Below, one piece after another: positions 8,158 to 17,022 of a stretch of DNA of 64,000 bases (its first letter is position 1; each line of letters begins with the position of its first letter). The position numbers were made by a program, and so were the translations under genes. This DNA comes from Asaia krungthepensis NRIC 0535. GTDB taxonomy: Bacteria; Pseudomonadota; Alphaproteobacteria; Acetobacterales; Acetobacteraceae. The stretch covers positions 1 to 64,000 of the forward strand of contig NZ_BAPV01000004.1 in the NCBI RefSeq assembly GCF_025995175.1, given 5' to 3'. The notes below the pieces were generated by a model, which had not been told where the DNA came from, searched no databases, and saw nothing but the letters and a program-made list of their open reading frames with translations.

Positions 8158-9344
8158 TGCGCCTGCCCCATTTTCCTACGCTTGACCGCTATCTGCTCGC
8201 CCAGCTCCTGCCGCCTTTCGTCGTCTCCCTGGCCGCGGTACTGGCAGCGTTGCTGCTTGAGCGCCTGCTGGTCCTGTTCGACGATCTGGCAGCCGAGGGA
8301 AGCTCGCTCGCAACTTTTGTCTCCCTCCTGACCGATCTCCTGCCCCATTATCTGGGGCTTGCCTTGCCCGCAGCGCTCTGCGTGAGCGTGTTCCTGATCA
8401 TCCGCCGGATGAGCGACAACAACGAGATCGATGCCCTGATGGCGAGCGGGGTCTCATTGCTGCGCATTGCACGTCCCTATATGTGGACCGGGGTTCTCGT
8501 CGGATGCGGCAGCATTCTGCTCTATGGATATATCCAGCCAGTGGCCCGGTATGATTTTCGCTCGGGCTTCTACTATGCCGCCCATTCGGGGTGGGCGCCG
8601 CATCTTCAGGCTGGAATGTTCGCCACCACTTCCGGTGATTCGATGCTCACGGCAGACCGGGTGACGCGGAACGGCACCGTGCTTCACGAAGTCTTCATCC
8701 GCCAGCGCGAGCCCGATGGCGCCGTGCGGATCATCACCGCCCGCCGTGGCCTTGTCACTGCCGTACCCTCGCTCAAACAGACGCGTCTCGATCTCTGGGA
8801 CGGGCTGATCGTCTATGATCCCAGGAACGGTAATGCCAATGCAACGCAGACCCGCTTCGATCACAGCATGAAAGTGTTCGACCAGAGCCACGACACCGCA
8901 GCCTTCCGCTCGCGTGGCATCGACGAGCGAGAACTCACCCTGCTGGAGCTGGCCACACGCCTCGAATCCTCGCATCAATCCGACGGGGCGGAAGGCACAG
9001 GAGGGATCACACGCTCCAGTCTGCGCGCCGAGCTCGATTTTCGTCTTGCCCGCGCCTTGGCCATTCCCTTCATACCGCCTCTCGCCGTCGCTCTCGCTAT
9101 TGGCGCAAAGCGCAGACGCCCCATCATCGGTCTCATTGCCCTGGCCATCGTGCTTGTCGGTTTCGATCATACCCTGCAATTCGGTCACGGGTTGATCGCC
9201 ACTGGGCGTATGCGCGGTTTCTACGCCATATGGCTGCCTGAGATCCTCTTCTGCACCGTCTGCCTGGCCTCGATCTTCAGACGCTCGCGTGGCTCGTGGA
9301 GACGACGCAAGGCCATCCCCCTGACCACGGGTGGCGCGGCATGA
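8157..9344 (+). CDS. lptF: LptF-like permease of a lipid export ABC system (YjgP/YjgQ family)
   Basis: 395 aa. Three N-terminal hydrophobic segments (about 12-36, 57-80, 100-122), a periplasmic jellyroll-like region of about 150 residues and three C-terminal segments give the LptF/LptG architecture. LptF and LptG form the membrane part of the LptB2FG extractor that lifts LPS from the inner membrane. Here the pair sits inside a sphingolipid gene cluster and is coupled by overlaps (TGATG upstream, ATGA downstream). It may be the ordinary LPS pair or a paralogue devoted to sphingolipid export. Assignment of F versus G rests on gene order. Confidence 0.8.
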   Translation: MRLPHFPTLDRYLLAQLLPPFVVSLAAVLAALLLERLLVLFDDLAAEGSSLATFVSLLTDLLPHYLGLALPAALCVSVFLIIRRMSDNNEIDALMASGVSLLRIARPYMWTGVLVGCGSILLYGYIQPVARYDFRSGFYYAAHSGWAPHLQAGMFATTSGDSMLTADRVTRNGTVLHEVFIRQREPDGAVRIITARRGLVTAVPSLKQTRLDLWDGLIVYDPRNGNANATQTRFDHSMKVFDQSHDTAAFRSRGIDERELTLLELATRLESSHQSDGAEGTGGITRSSLRAELDFRLARALAIPFIPPLAVALAIGAKRRRPIIGLIALAIVLVGFDHTLQFGHGLIATGRMRGFYAIWLPEILFCTVCLASIFRRSRGSWRRRKAIPLTTGGAA

Positions 9345-10435
9345 TTCCCGTTCCTGCCTCGCGCTCCGTATTGCTGCGCCATCTCACGCGCACGCTGATT
9401 GGCCGTACTCTGCTTTGCGGCGGGATCCTCGTCTCGATGATGGAGATCCTCGGACTGCTTGAGATGACAACCCCCATTCTGGAGCGTCATCTCGGAGTGA
9501 TGGGACTGATCCAGTATTCCCTGCTTCGCCTACCCAGTCTTGTCGTGCAGACGCTCCCGCTCAGTACACTGATCGGCGCCCTGTTCATGCTCATGCAGAT
9601 GACCCTGGCCAGCGAGATGGCCAGCCTGCGCGCCGCCGGTCTCTCCACGCGTCGTCTCATATTGCTCCTTCTTCCTGCCATCGGGGCCATAAGCCTTGGC
9701 GGAATCCTCCTGCAGGAGATGGTGGCCCCGCGCACCGAACTTGCCCTCGCGAAATGGTGGAACCAGACCGACCCTGATGACGCCGGGAGCGGCCATGGCT
9801 TCTGGTTTCACGCCTCGGGGAACGTCGTGCATATCGACAGTTTTGCTGAGGGCGGGCGGCGCATCCGCAAGATTGCCATCTATCACCGGGCGCCCGGCGG
9901 CGATCTGATCGCTGCCGATACGGCACCCGAACTGCTTTACGATGAGAGGACCGGCTGGCGAGCCGAAACGGTGCGCAACCTCACTCTCAGGAGCAATCGC
10001 GTCGACATCACAGCACAGCATCACGTAACCCTCCTGCCGCCAAGCGTGACGCCGGATACGCTCATCCAGCTTTCGCAAAGCTATCCCGTACTTTCAGGCT
10101 GGTCGCTGTGGAAGATCCTGCATCGCGGCGGCGCATCGAGCCTGCCCAAGGCCACCTATCGCATGGCGCTGTTTGCGCCACTGCTGTTACCCGTATCGCT
10201 CTGCGCAATGCTGTTTCTGGCTCTGCCGGTCATCTATATTCCCCCCAGAACGGGAACACGCAGCCTGTTGCCAATTGCGGCTCTTGCCGCGGGTTTTGGT
10301 TTCATAGTGCTTCAAGGCCTGATACAGGCACTGGGCAATGCGGGCACGCTGCCAGCGTTAATTGCCGTCACGGCGCCTCCCGCCCTGGCATTCCTCCTCG
10401 GAGGGGCATGGATTGTGAAGATGGAAGAGAAATGA
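9341..10435 (+). CDS. lptG: LptG-like permease of a lipid export ABC system
   Basis: 364 aa from the ATG at 9341, which overlaps the lptF stop (ATGA). Hydrophobic segments around 22-42, 58-82 and 98-120 at the N-terminus and three more at the C-terminus surround a soluble periplasmic domain containing HASGNVVHIDSF. This is the second member of the YjgP/YjgQ family pair. It overlaps the hydroxylase gene by four bases. No lptB or lptC gene lies in the window, so the ATPase must come from elsewhere. Confidence 0.8.
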   Translation: MIPVPASRSVLLRHLTRTLIGRTLLCGGILVSMMEILGLLEMTTPILERHLGVMGLIQYSLLRLPSLVVQTLPLSTLIGALFMLMQMTLASEMASLRAAGLSTRRLILLLLPAIGAISLGGILLQEMVAPRTELALAKWWNQTDPDDAGSGHGFWFHASGNVVHIDSFAEGGRRIRKIAIYHRAPGGDLIAADTAPELLYDERTGWRAETVRNLTLRSNRVDITAQHHVTLLPPSVTPDTLIQLSQSYPVLSGWSLWKILHRGGASSLPKATYRMALFAPLLLPVSLCAMLFLALPVIYIPPRTGTRSLLPIAALAAGFGFIVLQGLIQALGNAGTLPALIAVTAPPALAFLLGGAWIVKMEEK

Positions 10436-11259
10436 GTACGTTCAATTCTGAACACTCGGAAGGCTTCTGGCGCGCCTTCTGGAACGCACGGAAAAATCAG
10501 GGCTCACTTCGCACCGGAAGAAGCTTCGACCTTGGCAAGATGAGCCTGCCTGAACTCTGGATGGCCTATCTGACCTATCCGACCATCCTGTTCTATTTCA
10601 CGCTCATTCTCGCATCGGCAGGCGCTGCGCTCTATTTCACGCCGCAAGCTGCCAGTACCCTGTTGACCATTCTGCTCGTGGTGGGGATCTACCCTTTCGC
10701 CTGGTATGCGATCCATCGGTTCATTCTTCATGGGCGCTGGCTCTATCGTAATCCGTTCACGGCCTCGCTGTGGAAACGCGTGCATTTCGACCACCATCAG
10801 GATCCCCACCTGCTCGACGTGCTTTTTGGATCGCCGCTGAACACGGTTCCGACAATTGCCATCATCGTCATGCCTATCGGCTGGGCCATCGGAGGGGTGA
10901 GCGATGCCTTCACCGCGCTCTCGACCGGGCTGGTCATGACCTGCATCTACGAATTCTTTCACTGCATCCAGCATCTGGCCTACAAGCCTCGCTGGGCCTG
11001 GGTCGCCAAGATCAAACAATTGCATGTGCTCCACCACTTTCATGATGAAGACGGCAATTACGGCATCACGAACTACGCGGCAGACCGTCTCTTCGGGAGC
11101 TTCTACAAGGATGCCCGTGCCCGGCCGCGCAGCGCCCATGTGTTCGATCTCGGTTATGACCTGGACGAAGCGCAGCGTTATCCGTGGGTCATGAAGCGCA
11201 CGGGAGCGCCGCCCAAGCAACGTCCCGATGGCGCGAAGCGGGGCAACGCGACTTCGTGA
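10432..11259 (+). CDS. Membrane fatty acid hydroxylase / sterol desaturase family protein
   Basis: 275 aa from the ATG in the ATGA overlap at 10432. Four transmembrane segments and the full set of diiron histidine boxes: HRFILH (95-100), HFDHH (118-122), EFFHCIQH (174-181) and HVLHHFH (198-204). This superfamily hydroxylates or desaturates lipids at the membrane surface. With spt upstream, alpha-hydroxylation of the ceramide N-acyl chain is the likeliest role, since 2-hydroxyacyl ceramides are known in acetic acid bacteria. Action on the sphingoid base is also possible. Confidence 0.82.
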   Translation: MSTFNSEHSEGFWRAFWNARKNQGSLRTGRSFDLGKMSLPELWMAYLTYPTILFYFTLILASAGAALYFTPQAASTLLTILLVVGIYPFAWYAIHRFILHGRWLYRNPFTASLWKRVHFDHHQDPHLLDVLFGSPLNTVPTIAIIVMPIGWAIGGVSDAFTALSTGLVMTCIYEFFHCIQHLAYKPRWAWVAKIKQLHVLHHFHDEDGNYGITNYAADRLFGSFYKDARARPRSAHVFDLGYDLDEAQRYPWVMKRTGAPPKQRPDGAKRGNATS

Positions 11260-12029
11260 CCTCGTCCCAACAAAGCCTGCCTGTCCTTGTCCTCGCAGGA
11301 TCGCGCGACGGCGCACAGGACCCTCTCGCCCGCCTGGGACGGGTAGAGCATAAAGCGCTCCTGCCTGTCGGCGGGCGTCCCATGATCGACAGGGTACTGG
11401 AAACCCTTTCGATCACACCGGGGCTCGAAACCCCGCGTGTCAGTATCGAGGCCCCCGCCTCTCTTGACGGCCTGCAGCGCGCGTTTTCTTGTCTGCCAAC
11501 GGCCAGAGGTCCTAGCGGTAGCGTGGCCCTTGCCGTCGATCGCCTAGGCACCCCGCTTCTCATCACGACTGCCGATCACCCCCTGCTGAGGCCGGAATGG
11601 ATCACCTCCTTCGTCGACAGGGCGAATGAGACGGGATGCGACCTTGCTGTCGGGGTCGCCCTCAAGAGCACCATCGAGCGCGACGTCCCGCCCACACGTC
11701 GCACCTATATCCCCCTGCGCGACATGGAATTCTCTGGGTGCAATCTGTTTCTGTTGCGGAGCGAGAAGGCGAAAGCTGTCATAACGCTCTGGCAGTCCCT
11801 CGAGCGCGATCGCAAGAACCCCCTTCGTATGGCGCGCACGCTCGGTCTTGGCATCCTGTTCCGGGCGCTGTTTCGCCGCCTGACGAGCACGACACTGACA
11901 ACACGCATCATGGCGCTCACCGGAGCGAGAGTAAGCCTTATCCCCATTGATGACGGTCGTGCTGCGGTGGATGTGGACAAGCCACAGGATCTGGCTCTCG
12001 TCGAAATGCTGCTCGCCGCCACACCATGA
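11256..12029 (+). CDS. MobA-like nucleotidyltransferase
   Basis: 257 aa with a GTG start in a GTGA overlap with the hydroxylase gene. It opens with LPVLVLAGSRDG (8-19) and HKALLPVGGRPM (32-43), the nucleotide-binding loop and substrate Lys of the MobA/GlmU-type NTP-transferase fold, followed by TTADHPLLRPEW with the metal-binding Asp. True MobA has an LAGGxSxRMG loop that is altered here, and the operon has no molybdenum genes. It probably makes an NDP-activated sugar or polyol for the next gene, a glycosyltransferase. Confidence 0.65.
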   Translation: MTSSQQSLPVLVLAGSRDGAQDPLARLGRVEHKALLPVGGRPMIDRVLETLSITPGLETPRVSIEAPASLDGLQRAFSCLPTARGPSGSVALAVDRLGTPLLITTADHPLLRPEWITSFVDRANETGCDLAVGVALKSTIERDVPPTRRTYIPLRDMEFSGCNLFLLRSEKAKAVITLWQSLERDRKNPLRMARTLGLGILFRALFRRLTSTTLTTRIMALTGARVSLIPIDDGRAAVDVDKPQDLALVEMLLAATP

Positions 12030-13099
12030 AGATTGCCTACGTCATCAATTCGGTCGAGGGCGGAGGCGCAGCCTTGCCAGTGCCCGCCATCACACAGGTC
12101 ATGCGCGATAACGGCCATGAGGTGATCGTCCTTGCTCTGACACGGCGCGACGGACGGGCCATCAAGCCGATGCTGCAGGCCGGGCTCACCGTGCATGTGC
12201 GCGAAGGGGGGCGGAAAGACCATCTGGCCGCCCTCACCTGGCTCAATCGCGAGATTGCAGAGCAGCGCCCGGATCTGATCTGGACCTCGCTCACCCGTGC
12301 CACGCTGCTGGGTCAGCTCGTGGGGTTGAGACGACGCCTGCCCGTGGTAAGCTGGCAGCATTCGGCGCGCCTCAAACCTGCCAATGCCCGCCTGCTCAGG
12401 CTCATGCGCGGGTTATCGCGTCTCTGGATCGCCGACTCCACATGTGTCGAACTCGAAACCGAGCGCAAGCTCGGTCTGAGCGCGGACAAGCTGACCTGCT
12501 GGCCTATCTTCCGCGCCAGCGACGATTTCCCGGTTGCTCTTCCCTGGACCGGCGCCGCCCCTGTCAGGATCGGCTCACTGGGGAGGCTTCATCCCGTGAA
12601 GGGGTATGACGATCTGTGCGCTGCCGTCAGGTTATTGAGCAAGATCGAGGGTCTGCCCGCGTACGAGGTGCATATTGCCGGAGAAGGCGATGAGCGCGAT
12701 AAGCTTGCTGCCCTGATTGCGCGCGACAATCTACCGATCGTGCTCGACGGGTACAATGCCGATCCCAAACAGTTCCTTTCAACCCTGCAGCTCTACGTGC
12801 AACCCTCGCATTGGGAGGGGCTATGTCTCGCCGCCCATGAGGCACTGCTCTGCGGGGTCCCTGTCATCGCTTCCGAGGCCGGGGAACTGCCGCATACGAT
12901 CACACGGTCATGCGGGCGCATCGTACCGCCCAAAGACCCTGAGGCCCTGGCCCTCGCCCTGGCCGCGTTGCTGCGCCAGCCCCAGGATCTCGCCCGCATG
13001 GGAGAGGCAGGGCGCGTACGGGTCCTGTCGCGCTTCGATGCAGCATCGTTCGACCGACGCGGCGCAGAAATTCTAGCGGGACTCGAACGCGTGCTCTGA
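12026..13099 (+). CDS. GT4-family glycosyltransferase
   Basis: 357 aa, GT-B fold. N-terminal MKIAYVINSVEGGGAALP is the acceptor-domain start; LGRLHPVKGYDDL and HIAGEGDERDKL lie in the middle, and the donor-site motif EGLCLAAHEALLCGVPVIAS with its EX7E pair is near residue 272. It overlaps the nucleotidyltransferase gene (ATGA) and is last in the operon. A glycosylated sphingolipid head group is a plausible product; other envelope glycolipids cannot be excluded. The 3' end overlaps a convergent membrane-protein gene by 27 bases. Confidence 0.75.
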   Translation: MKIAYVINSVEGGGAALPVPAITQVMRDNGHEVIVLALTRRDGRAIKPMLQAGLTVHVREGGRKDHLAALTWLNREIAEQRPDLIWTSLTRATLLGQLVGLRRRLPVVSWQHSARLKPANARLLRLMRGLSRLWIADSTCVELETERKLGLSADKLTCWPIFRASDDFPVALPWTGAAPVRIGSLGRLHPVKGYDDLCAAVRLLSKIEGLPAYEVHIAGEGDERDKLAALIARDNLPIVLDGYNADPKQFLSTLQLYVQPSHWEGLCLAAHEALLCGVPVIASEAGELPHTITRSCGRIVPPKDPEALALALAALLRQPQDLARMGEAGRVRVLSRFDAASFDRRGAEILAGLERVL

Positions 13100-13399
13100 G
13101 CGTGCCTGGGAAAGGTGATTCGACATCCTGAAATCCATCTGGGCGAGCACCACGGATGCGACAAGAAGCAGGATCCAGACCATGCGTGGTGCCGCCTGAC
13201 GCTCGAAGAAAGTTGCCAGACCGAAAGACGCAAGCGTCAGCGCATCCAGAACGAAGCGCAGCCGCTCATCCGCATGGCCGCTGAGAAACCCCAATACGAA
13301 GAGCGCTATGCCGAGAACTGCACAGCTCAGCGCCTTCTCGCGCTTCATGCGCAGCCAGAGCGGCATAACCTCGTCCCGTGTTTCGCGTTGATCAGGCAA
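13073..13399 (-). CDS. Small membrane protein of unknown function
   Basis: 108 aa with three hydrophobic stretches at about 25-42, 50-64 and 73-88 and a charged N-terminus. It starts with TTG at 13399; a GAGGAGAAAGAC ribosome site stands right before this codon, which supports it over the in-frame ATG eleven codons later. Its last nine codons overlap the convergent glycosyltransferase gene. No family recognised. Confidence 0.55.
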   Translation of the reverse strand: MPDQRETRDEVMPLWLRMKREKALSCAVLGIALFVLGFLSGHADERLRFVLDALTLASFGLATFFERQAAPRMVWILLLVASVVLAQMDFRMSNHLSQARSEHAFESR

Positions 13400-13449
13400 G
13401 TCTTTCTCCTCAAATCAAATCAGGCGCCCCATCCGATGAGTAGTGACAA

Positions 13450-13989
13450 GTGAGCGAGGCGCAAAGCCCCCCGGGCAGCAGCGGCGCCGTTGCAGCGTCG
13501 TTTTCCCTTCCCGAGACGCAATTCGCCATCCGTCGCGCCGTGCTTGGTCTGTGCCGCACCATGCGCTGGGCCTGCGTGAACGAATTTTCCCTCCCTGCAG
13601 CAGGCAGACGAGCCGATATCATGGCGCTCACACAGGACGGGCAACTGCACTGCATCGAGATCAAATCCGGACCAAGGGATTTTCTTACCGATCGGAAATG
13701 GCCCGAATATCGCGACTGGTGCGATTGTCTCTACTTCGCTGTTGACCAGCATTTCCCTCGTGACCTGATTCCGGAAGATGTCGGACTCTTCATCGCGCAT
13801 CTGCCCGAAACGCCCTCAACCATCCTGCCGGAATGTGCGATGATCCGTGAAAGCCCGCTCGTCAGACTGGCGGCGGCCCGCAGGAAGACCCTGATGCAGC
13901 TTTTCGGGCATGGTGCCGCGCTGCGCCTCATGGCCCTTGAAGACCCTGCCATGACAGCGTCTCTCCGTGCGGCAAGACGTGTTGACTAA
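13450..13989 (+). CDS. mmcB: MmcB-family DNA repair protein (putative endonuclease)
   Basis: 179 aa. PD-(D/E)XK nuclease-type core: Glu45, Asp56 in RADIMAL, and Glu70-x-Lys72 in HCIEIKSGPRDF, followed by DWCDCLYFAVD. This matches the alphaproteobacterial MmcB family, which in Caulobacter is SOS-linked and acts in repair of mitomycin C damage. It starts with GTG, and the next gene's ribosome site overlaps its stop, so the two are probably cotranscribed. No LexA box was recognised in the 50-base gap before it. Confidence 0.8.
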   Translation: MSEAQSPPGSSGAVAASFSLPETQFAIRRAVLGLCRTMRWACVNEFSLPAAGRRADIMALTQDGQLHCIEIKSGPRDFLTDRKWPEYRDWCDCLYFAVDQHFPRDLIPEDVGLFIAHLPETPSTILPECAMIRESPLVRLAAARRKTLMQLFGHGAALRLMALEDPAMTASLRAARRVD

Positions 13990-14000
13990 GGAGTTCCTGA

Positions 14001-14795
14001 ATGACCGATCAACGCCTGATTGCCCAACGTCTGGAAGTTGCCCGTGCCGTGGTGGCCGACGCTGCTTCTCTCGCCATGGCAATGAGGCCCCCACCGGGTG
14101 GCCCGACCGGTTCGATGAAAGGTCTGCAGGATTATGTGACCGAAGCCGACATGGCTGTCGAAGCGCTGGTTTCGAAACGTCTTGAGGCTCTTTTTCCCGA
14201 AGACGGCTTCATGGGAGAGGAAGGGGGTCGGCAAAGAGAGGGGGGCCTTACCTGGGTGATCGACCCGATTGACGGCACGTCCAATTATGCCCGGGGCCGT
14301 GAGCGCTGGTGCGTGTCGCTCGGACTCATGCAGGGCGATGTGCCTGTCGCAGGCGTAATCAATGCGCCTGCCCTTGGCGAGGTCTATACGGCTCAGCGTG
14401 GCGTGGGAGCCTGGCTGAACGGCGTCCCCGTGAGAGCCTCGCCTGTGACCGAGACAAGCAATGCGATGGTCGAAATGGGATGGAGCGCCAAGGTCTCTCC
14501 GGATACCTATGCCAGCCATTCGAAAGCTTTTCTCGAGCTTGGGATCGCACCACGCACAGGGGCTTGTGGCGCACTCGCCCTTGCCGATGTCGCATCCGGC
14601 CGGTGCGACGGCTATCTCGAAATTGCCATCAATCTGTGGGACGTGGCAGCAGCGCTCGTCCTGCTGCATGAGAGCGGCGCGCGGGTTTCTCCGTTCCTGC
14701 GCGATGGAGGGATGACAGGCTGCATCGCCATTCTGGCAACGGCGCCCGGTGTGGCGGAACCCGTGGCGAGGGCGGCGGGCATGGAACTGATCTGA
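14001..14795 (+). CDS. Inositol monophosphatase family protein
   Basis: 264 aa. Mg-dependent phosphatase motifs: GEE (72-74), VIDPIDGTSNY (86-96) and NLWDVAAALVL near 212. The family includes SuhB, CysQ and histidinol-phosphatase HisN; the sequence does not separate these. An AAGGAG site lies 7 bases before the ATG and overlaps the mmcB stop. Cytoplasmic, no signal peptide. Confidence 0.8.
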   Translation: MTDQRLIAQRLEVARAVVADAASLAMAMRPPPGGPTGSMKGLQDYVTEADMAVEALVSKRLEALFPEDGFMGEEGGRQREGGLTWVIDPIDGTSNYARGRERWCVSLGLMQGDVPVAGVINAPALGEVYTAQRGVGAWLNGVPVRASPVTETSNAMVEMGWSAKVSPDTYASHSKAFLELGIAPRTGACGALALADVASGRCDGYLEIAINLWDVAAALVLLHESGARVSPFLRDGGMTGCIAILATAPGVAEPVARAAGMELI

Positions 14796-15008
14796 GGCGG
14801 GCGCGCAGGCAGGCCGGGATAGGCATCCAAAACCGGGCGCATACGGGAGCTATCGCGTGTCTCCCTGTGCTCCGGGCCGGTTGCAGGATTGCTGCGCTCT
14901 TTACCTGACGGGCTTTAGAGGCCACCCTGCTCTCACCATTCTCACGCCATAATTTCCCGTCACGGCTAGATTTCTCCTGACGGATCCAGATACGAGGCCC
15001 AGATATCC

Positions 15009-15875
15009 ATGGTTTCTTTCTCCCGCCGACTCGTCGCCTCGACGGTAGTTCTGGCATCGGGCCTGACCGCCCTTCCCGCCATGGCCGCATCGAAGCAGCA
15101 GGCGCTGGTCGATCGGGCAACGCTTGCCGTGCAGGACATCTTTCAGGGTACGAACCCCAATTCCCGCGCGCAGCGTTATCTGGCCAAGGCACGCGCCGTG
15201 ATGGTCTGTCCGTCTGTATTCCGCATGTCGATCGTCTTCGGTGGCGCAGGCGGCGGGTGCCTTCTGCTTTCACGCGATGCGCGCGGTTCCTGGTCCGACC
15301 CGGCATTCTACACGCTCAGCTCCGCCTCGATGGGGATCCAGCTGGGGGTGGAGAGCTCGGAACTCATGTTTTTCGTGATGTCCGATCGCGGCCTTCAGGC
15401 ACTTCTCGACAGTCAGTTCAAGTTCAGCGCCGGGGCCTCGGCCTCATTTGCCAATATGGGCAGCGGGATCGAAAGCGGCTCGGCTGGCGCCTCGAATACG
15501 GATATCCTCGCTCTTCAGAAATCCTCGGGGCTTTTCGCCGGGGCTTCCCTCGGCGGGTCGAAGCTGACCGTCGATAGCGGCTCCAACCGGGCCTTTTACA
15601 ACCAGCCCGTTGGCCCTGAGGATATCGTGATCTCGATGCGGGTGAACAATACGGGGGCCGATCCTCTGCGTCGTATCCTGATGCAGGTCGTTCAGCAGCA
15701 AGGCAGTGTGCAGCAGACCGCTGCGGCCGCCGTCACACCCGCCACGGCAGCAGCAGCGACCTCAGGCGGTGCGGTGGGCAACAGCCCCTACCCTGCCAAT
15801 TACGACAGCCACAAATCCTTCTCGAGCCAGTCTCATGGAGCCATCAAGAGCGAGTCACTCGCTGCGCCCAAATAG
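15009..15875 (+). CDS. Secreted SYLF-domain (Ysc84-like) protein
   Basis: 288 aa. Signal peptide of 26 residues ending AMA before SKQQALVD. The SYLF/Ysc84 region runs from about residue 50 to 220: KARAVMVCPSVFRMSIVFGG, GSWSDPAFYTLSSASMGIQLG, and later LFAGASLGGSKL. The domain binds lipids in eukaryotic homologues; bacterial roles are largely undefined. The C-terminal 60 residues are a low-complexity Gln/Thr/Ala-rich tail. It stands alone, with 213 non-coding bases upstream in which no clear promoter was recognised. Confidence 0.75.
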   Translation: MVSFSRRLVASTVVLASGLTALPAMAASKQQALVDRATLAVQDIFQGTNPNSRAQRYLAKARAVMVCPSVFRMSIVFGGAGGGCLLLSRDARGSWSDPAFYTLSSASMGIQLGVESSELMFFVMSDRGLQALLDSQFKFSAGASASFANMGSGIESGSAGASNTDILALQKSSGLFAGASLGGSKLTVDSGSNRAFYNQPVGPEDIVISMRVNNTGADPLRRILMQVVQQQGSVQQTAAAAVTPATAAAATSGGAVGNSPYPANYDSHKSFSSQSHGAIKSESLAAPK

Positions 15876-15995
15876 GGAATCCAGCGTCGCTCCCGGCCCC
15901 ACGCTACCCCCGGTGTCGAACTGACAGTTTTTTCAAGGTTGGTTCGTCATGCACATGCGCCACGAAGTCGCAGGAAAGACTGCCCGCCCGAAACG

Positions 15996-17006
15996 TCAAG
16001 GGTGGGCGGGCGCCGCGGCTTTGGGCTTGGCAGCGTGTCCTGATTTCAGCGTTCTGAGTGCGTCGACGCGTTGGTTATGCTCGCGCAGGTCATGCGAAAA
16101 TCCATGCCCTCCTGACCCATCCGCCACAAAATAGAGCATGTCGCCCTGTGCGGGATGCGCGACCGCCTCCAGTGCCGCCAGGCCGGGGGAGCAAATCGGC
16201 CCAGCGGGCAGACCGTCGATGACATAGGTATTATGCGGGCCCGGACGATGAAGCTCGTCATGGGTCACACCATGATCCAGCACGCCCAGCCCCTCGCTCA
16301 GATCGTAGATAGCTGTGGGATCCGATTGCAGCTTCATGTTCTGCCCCAATCGGTTCAGGAACACTCGGGCGACCATGGGCCGCTCGGTATTCACTCCCGT
16401 CTCCCGCTCCACGATCGAGGCAAGGATCAGAAGCTCCTCAGGAGAGGCCAGACCGATCGACGGATCGCGTTGGGCCCAGACACGCGCCAGGGTCTGGCTC
16501 ATGAGCGCCTCAAGGCGCTGCACGATCTGCGCCCGTGGCGCACCCCGCTCATAAGCAAGAGTCTGGGGCAGGATTGCGCCTTCAGCAAGCGAGGGCACGG
16601 GTCCCGTGAGCAACGGCGCCTCAGCTAATATGACCGCAATCTGCCGTGCCGTACGGCCTTCAGGGATCGTGAGGAAGTGCCGGACCGGCGGCGCATGGCG
16701 CAGAATCGCCAGGACGTCGAGCACCGAGACGCCGGCCGTAAAGTGCAGCTCGGCGGCATGGAGCGGGCCCTGCGACGTCGTCAGCCTCGTAATCAGGCGG
16801 AACTGGTATTCAGATATCCGCCCTGACGGAATGATCTGCGCCAGAGCGAGATCATGGGCGATATGTGCGGTGCTGCCACGGGGCACGACATGATCTGTCG
16901 CCACTGCAAGTGGCCCCGCTTTGTGTGCGTAAGACCAGGTCCAGGCGGCGCATCCCGCCGTACCCAGAACAAGAAGAAGGAAGAGGGCAAGAACAACGCG
17001 CTTCAT
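15996..17006 (-). CDS. mltG: Endolytic murein transglycosylase MltG (YceG)
   Basis: 336 aa. One N-terminal membrane anchor (4-24), a LysM-like segment, then the YceG catalytic domain: LTIPEGRTARQIA, ILASIVERETG with catalytic Glu200, and MKLQSDPTAIYDL. It cleaves nascent glycan strands at the inner membrane to set their length. It lies 16 bases after fabF, an arrangement common in alphaproteobacteria (acpP-fabF-mltG). A GC hairpin (GCCCGCCC...GGGCGGGC, about 15983-16010) overlaps the stop and may end the operon. Confidence 0.92.
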   Translation of the reverse strand: MKRVVLALFLLLVLGTAGCAAWTWSYAHKAGPLAVATDHVVPRGSTAHIAHDLALAQIIPSGRISEYQFRLITRLTTSQGPLHAAELHFTAGVSVLDVLAILRHAPPVRHFLTIPEGRTARQIAVILAEAPLLTGPVPSLAEGAILPQTLAYERGAPRAQIVQRLEALMSQTLARVWAQRDPSIGLASPEELLILASIVERETGVNTERPMVARVFLNRLGQNMKLQSDPTAIYDLSEGLGVLDHGVTHDELHRPGPHNTYVIDGLPAGPICSPGLAALEAVAHPAQGDMLYFVADGSGGHGFSHDLREHNQRVDALRTLKSGHAAKPKAAAPAHP

Positions 17007-17022
17007 GCCCGCATTCCGTTGA

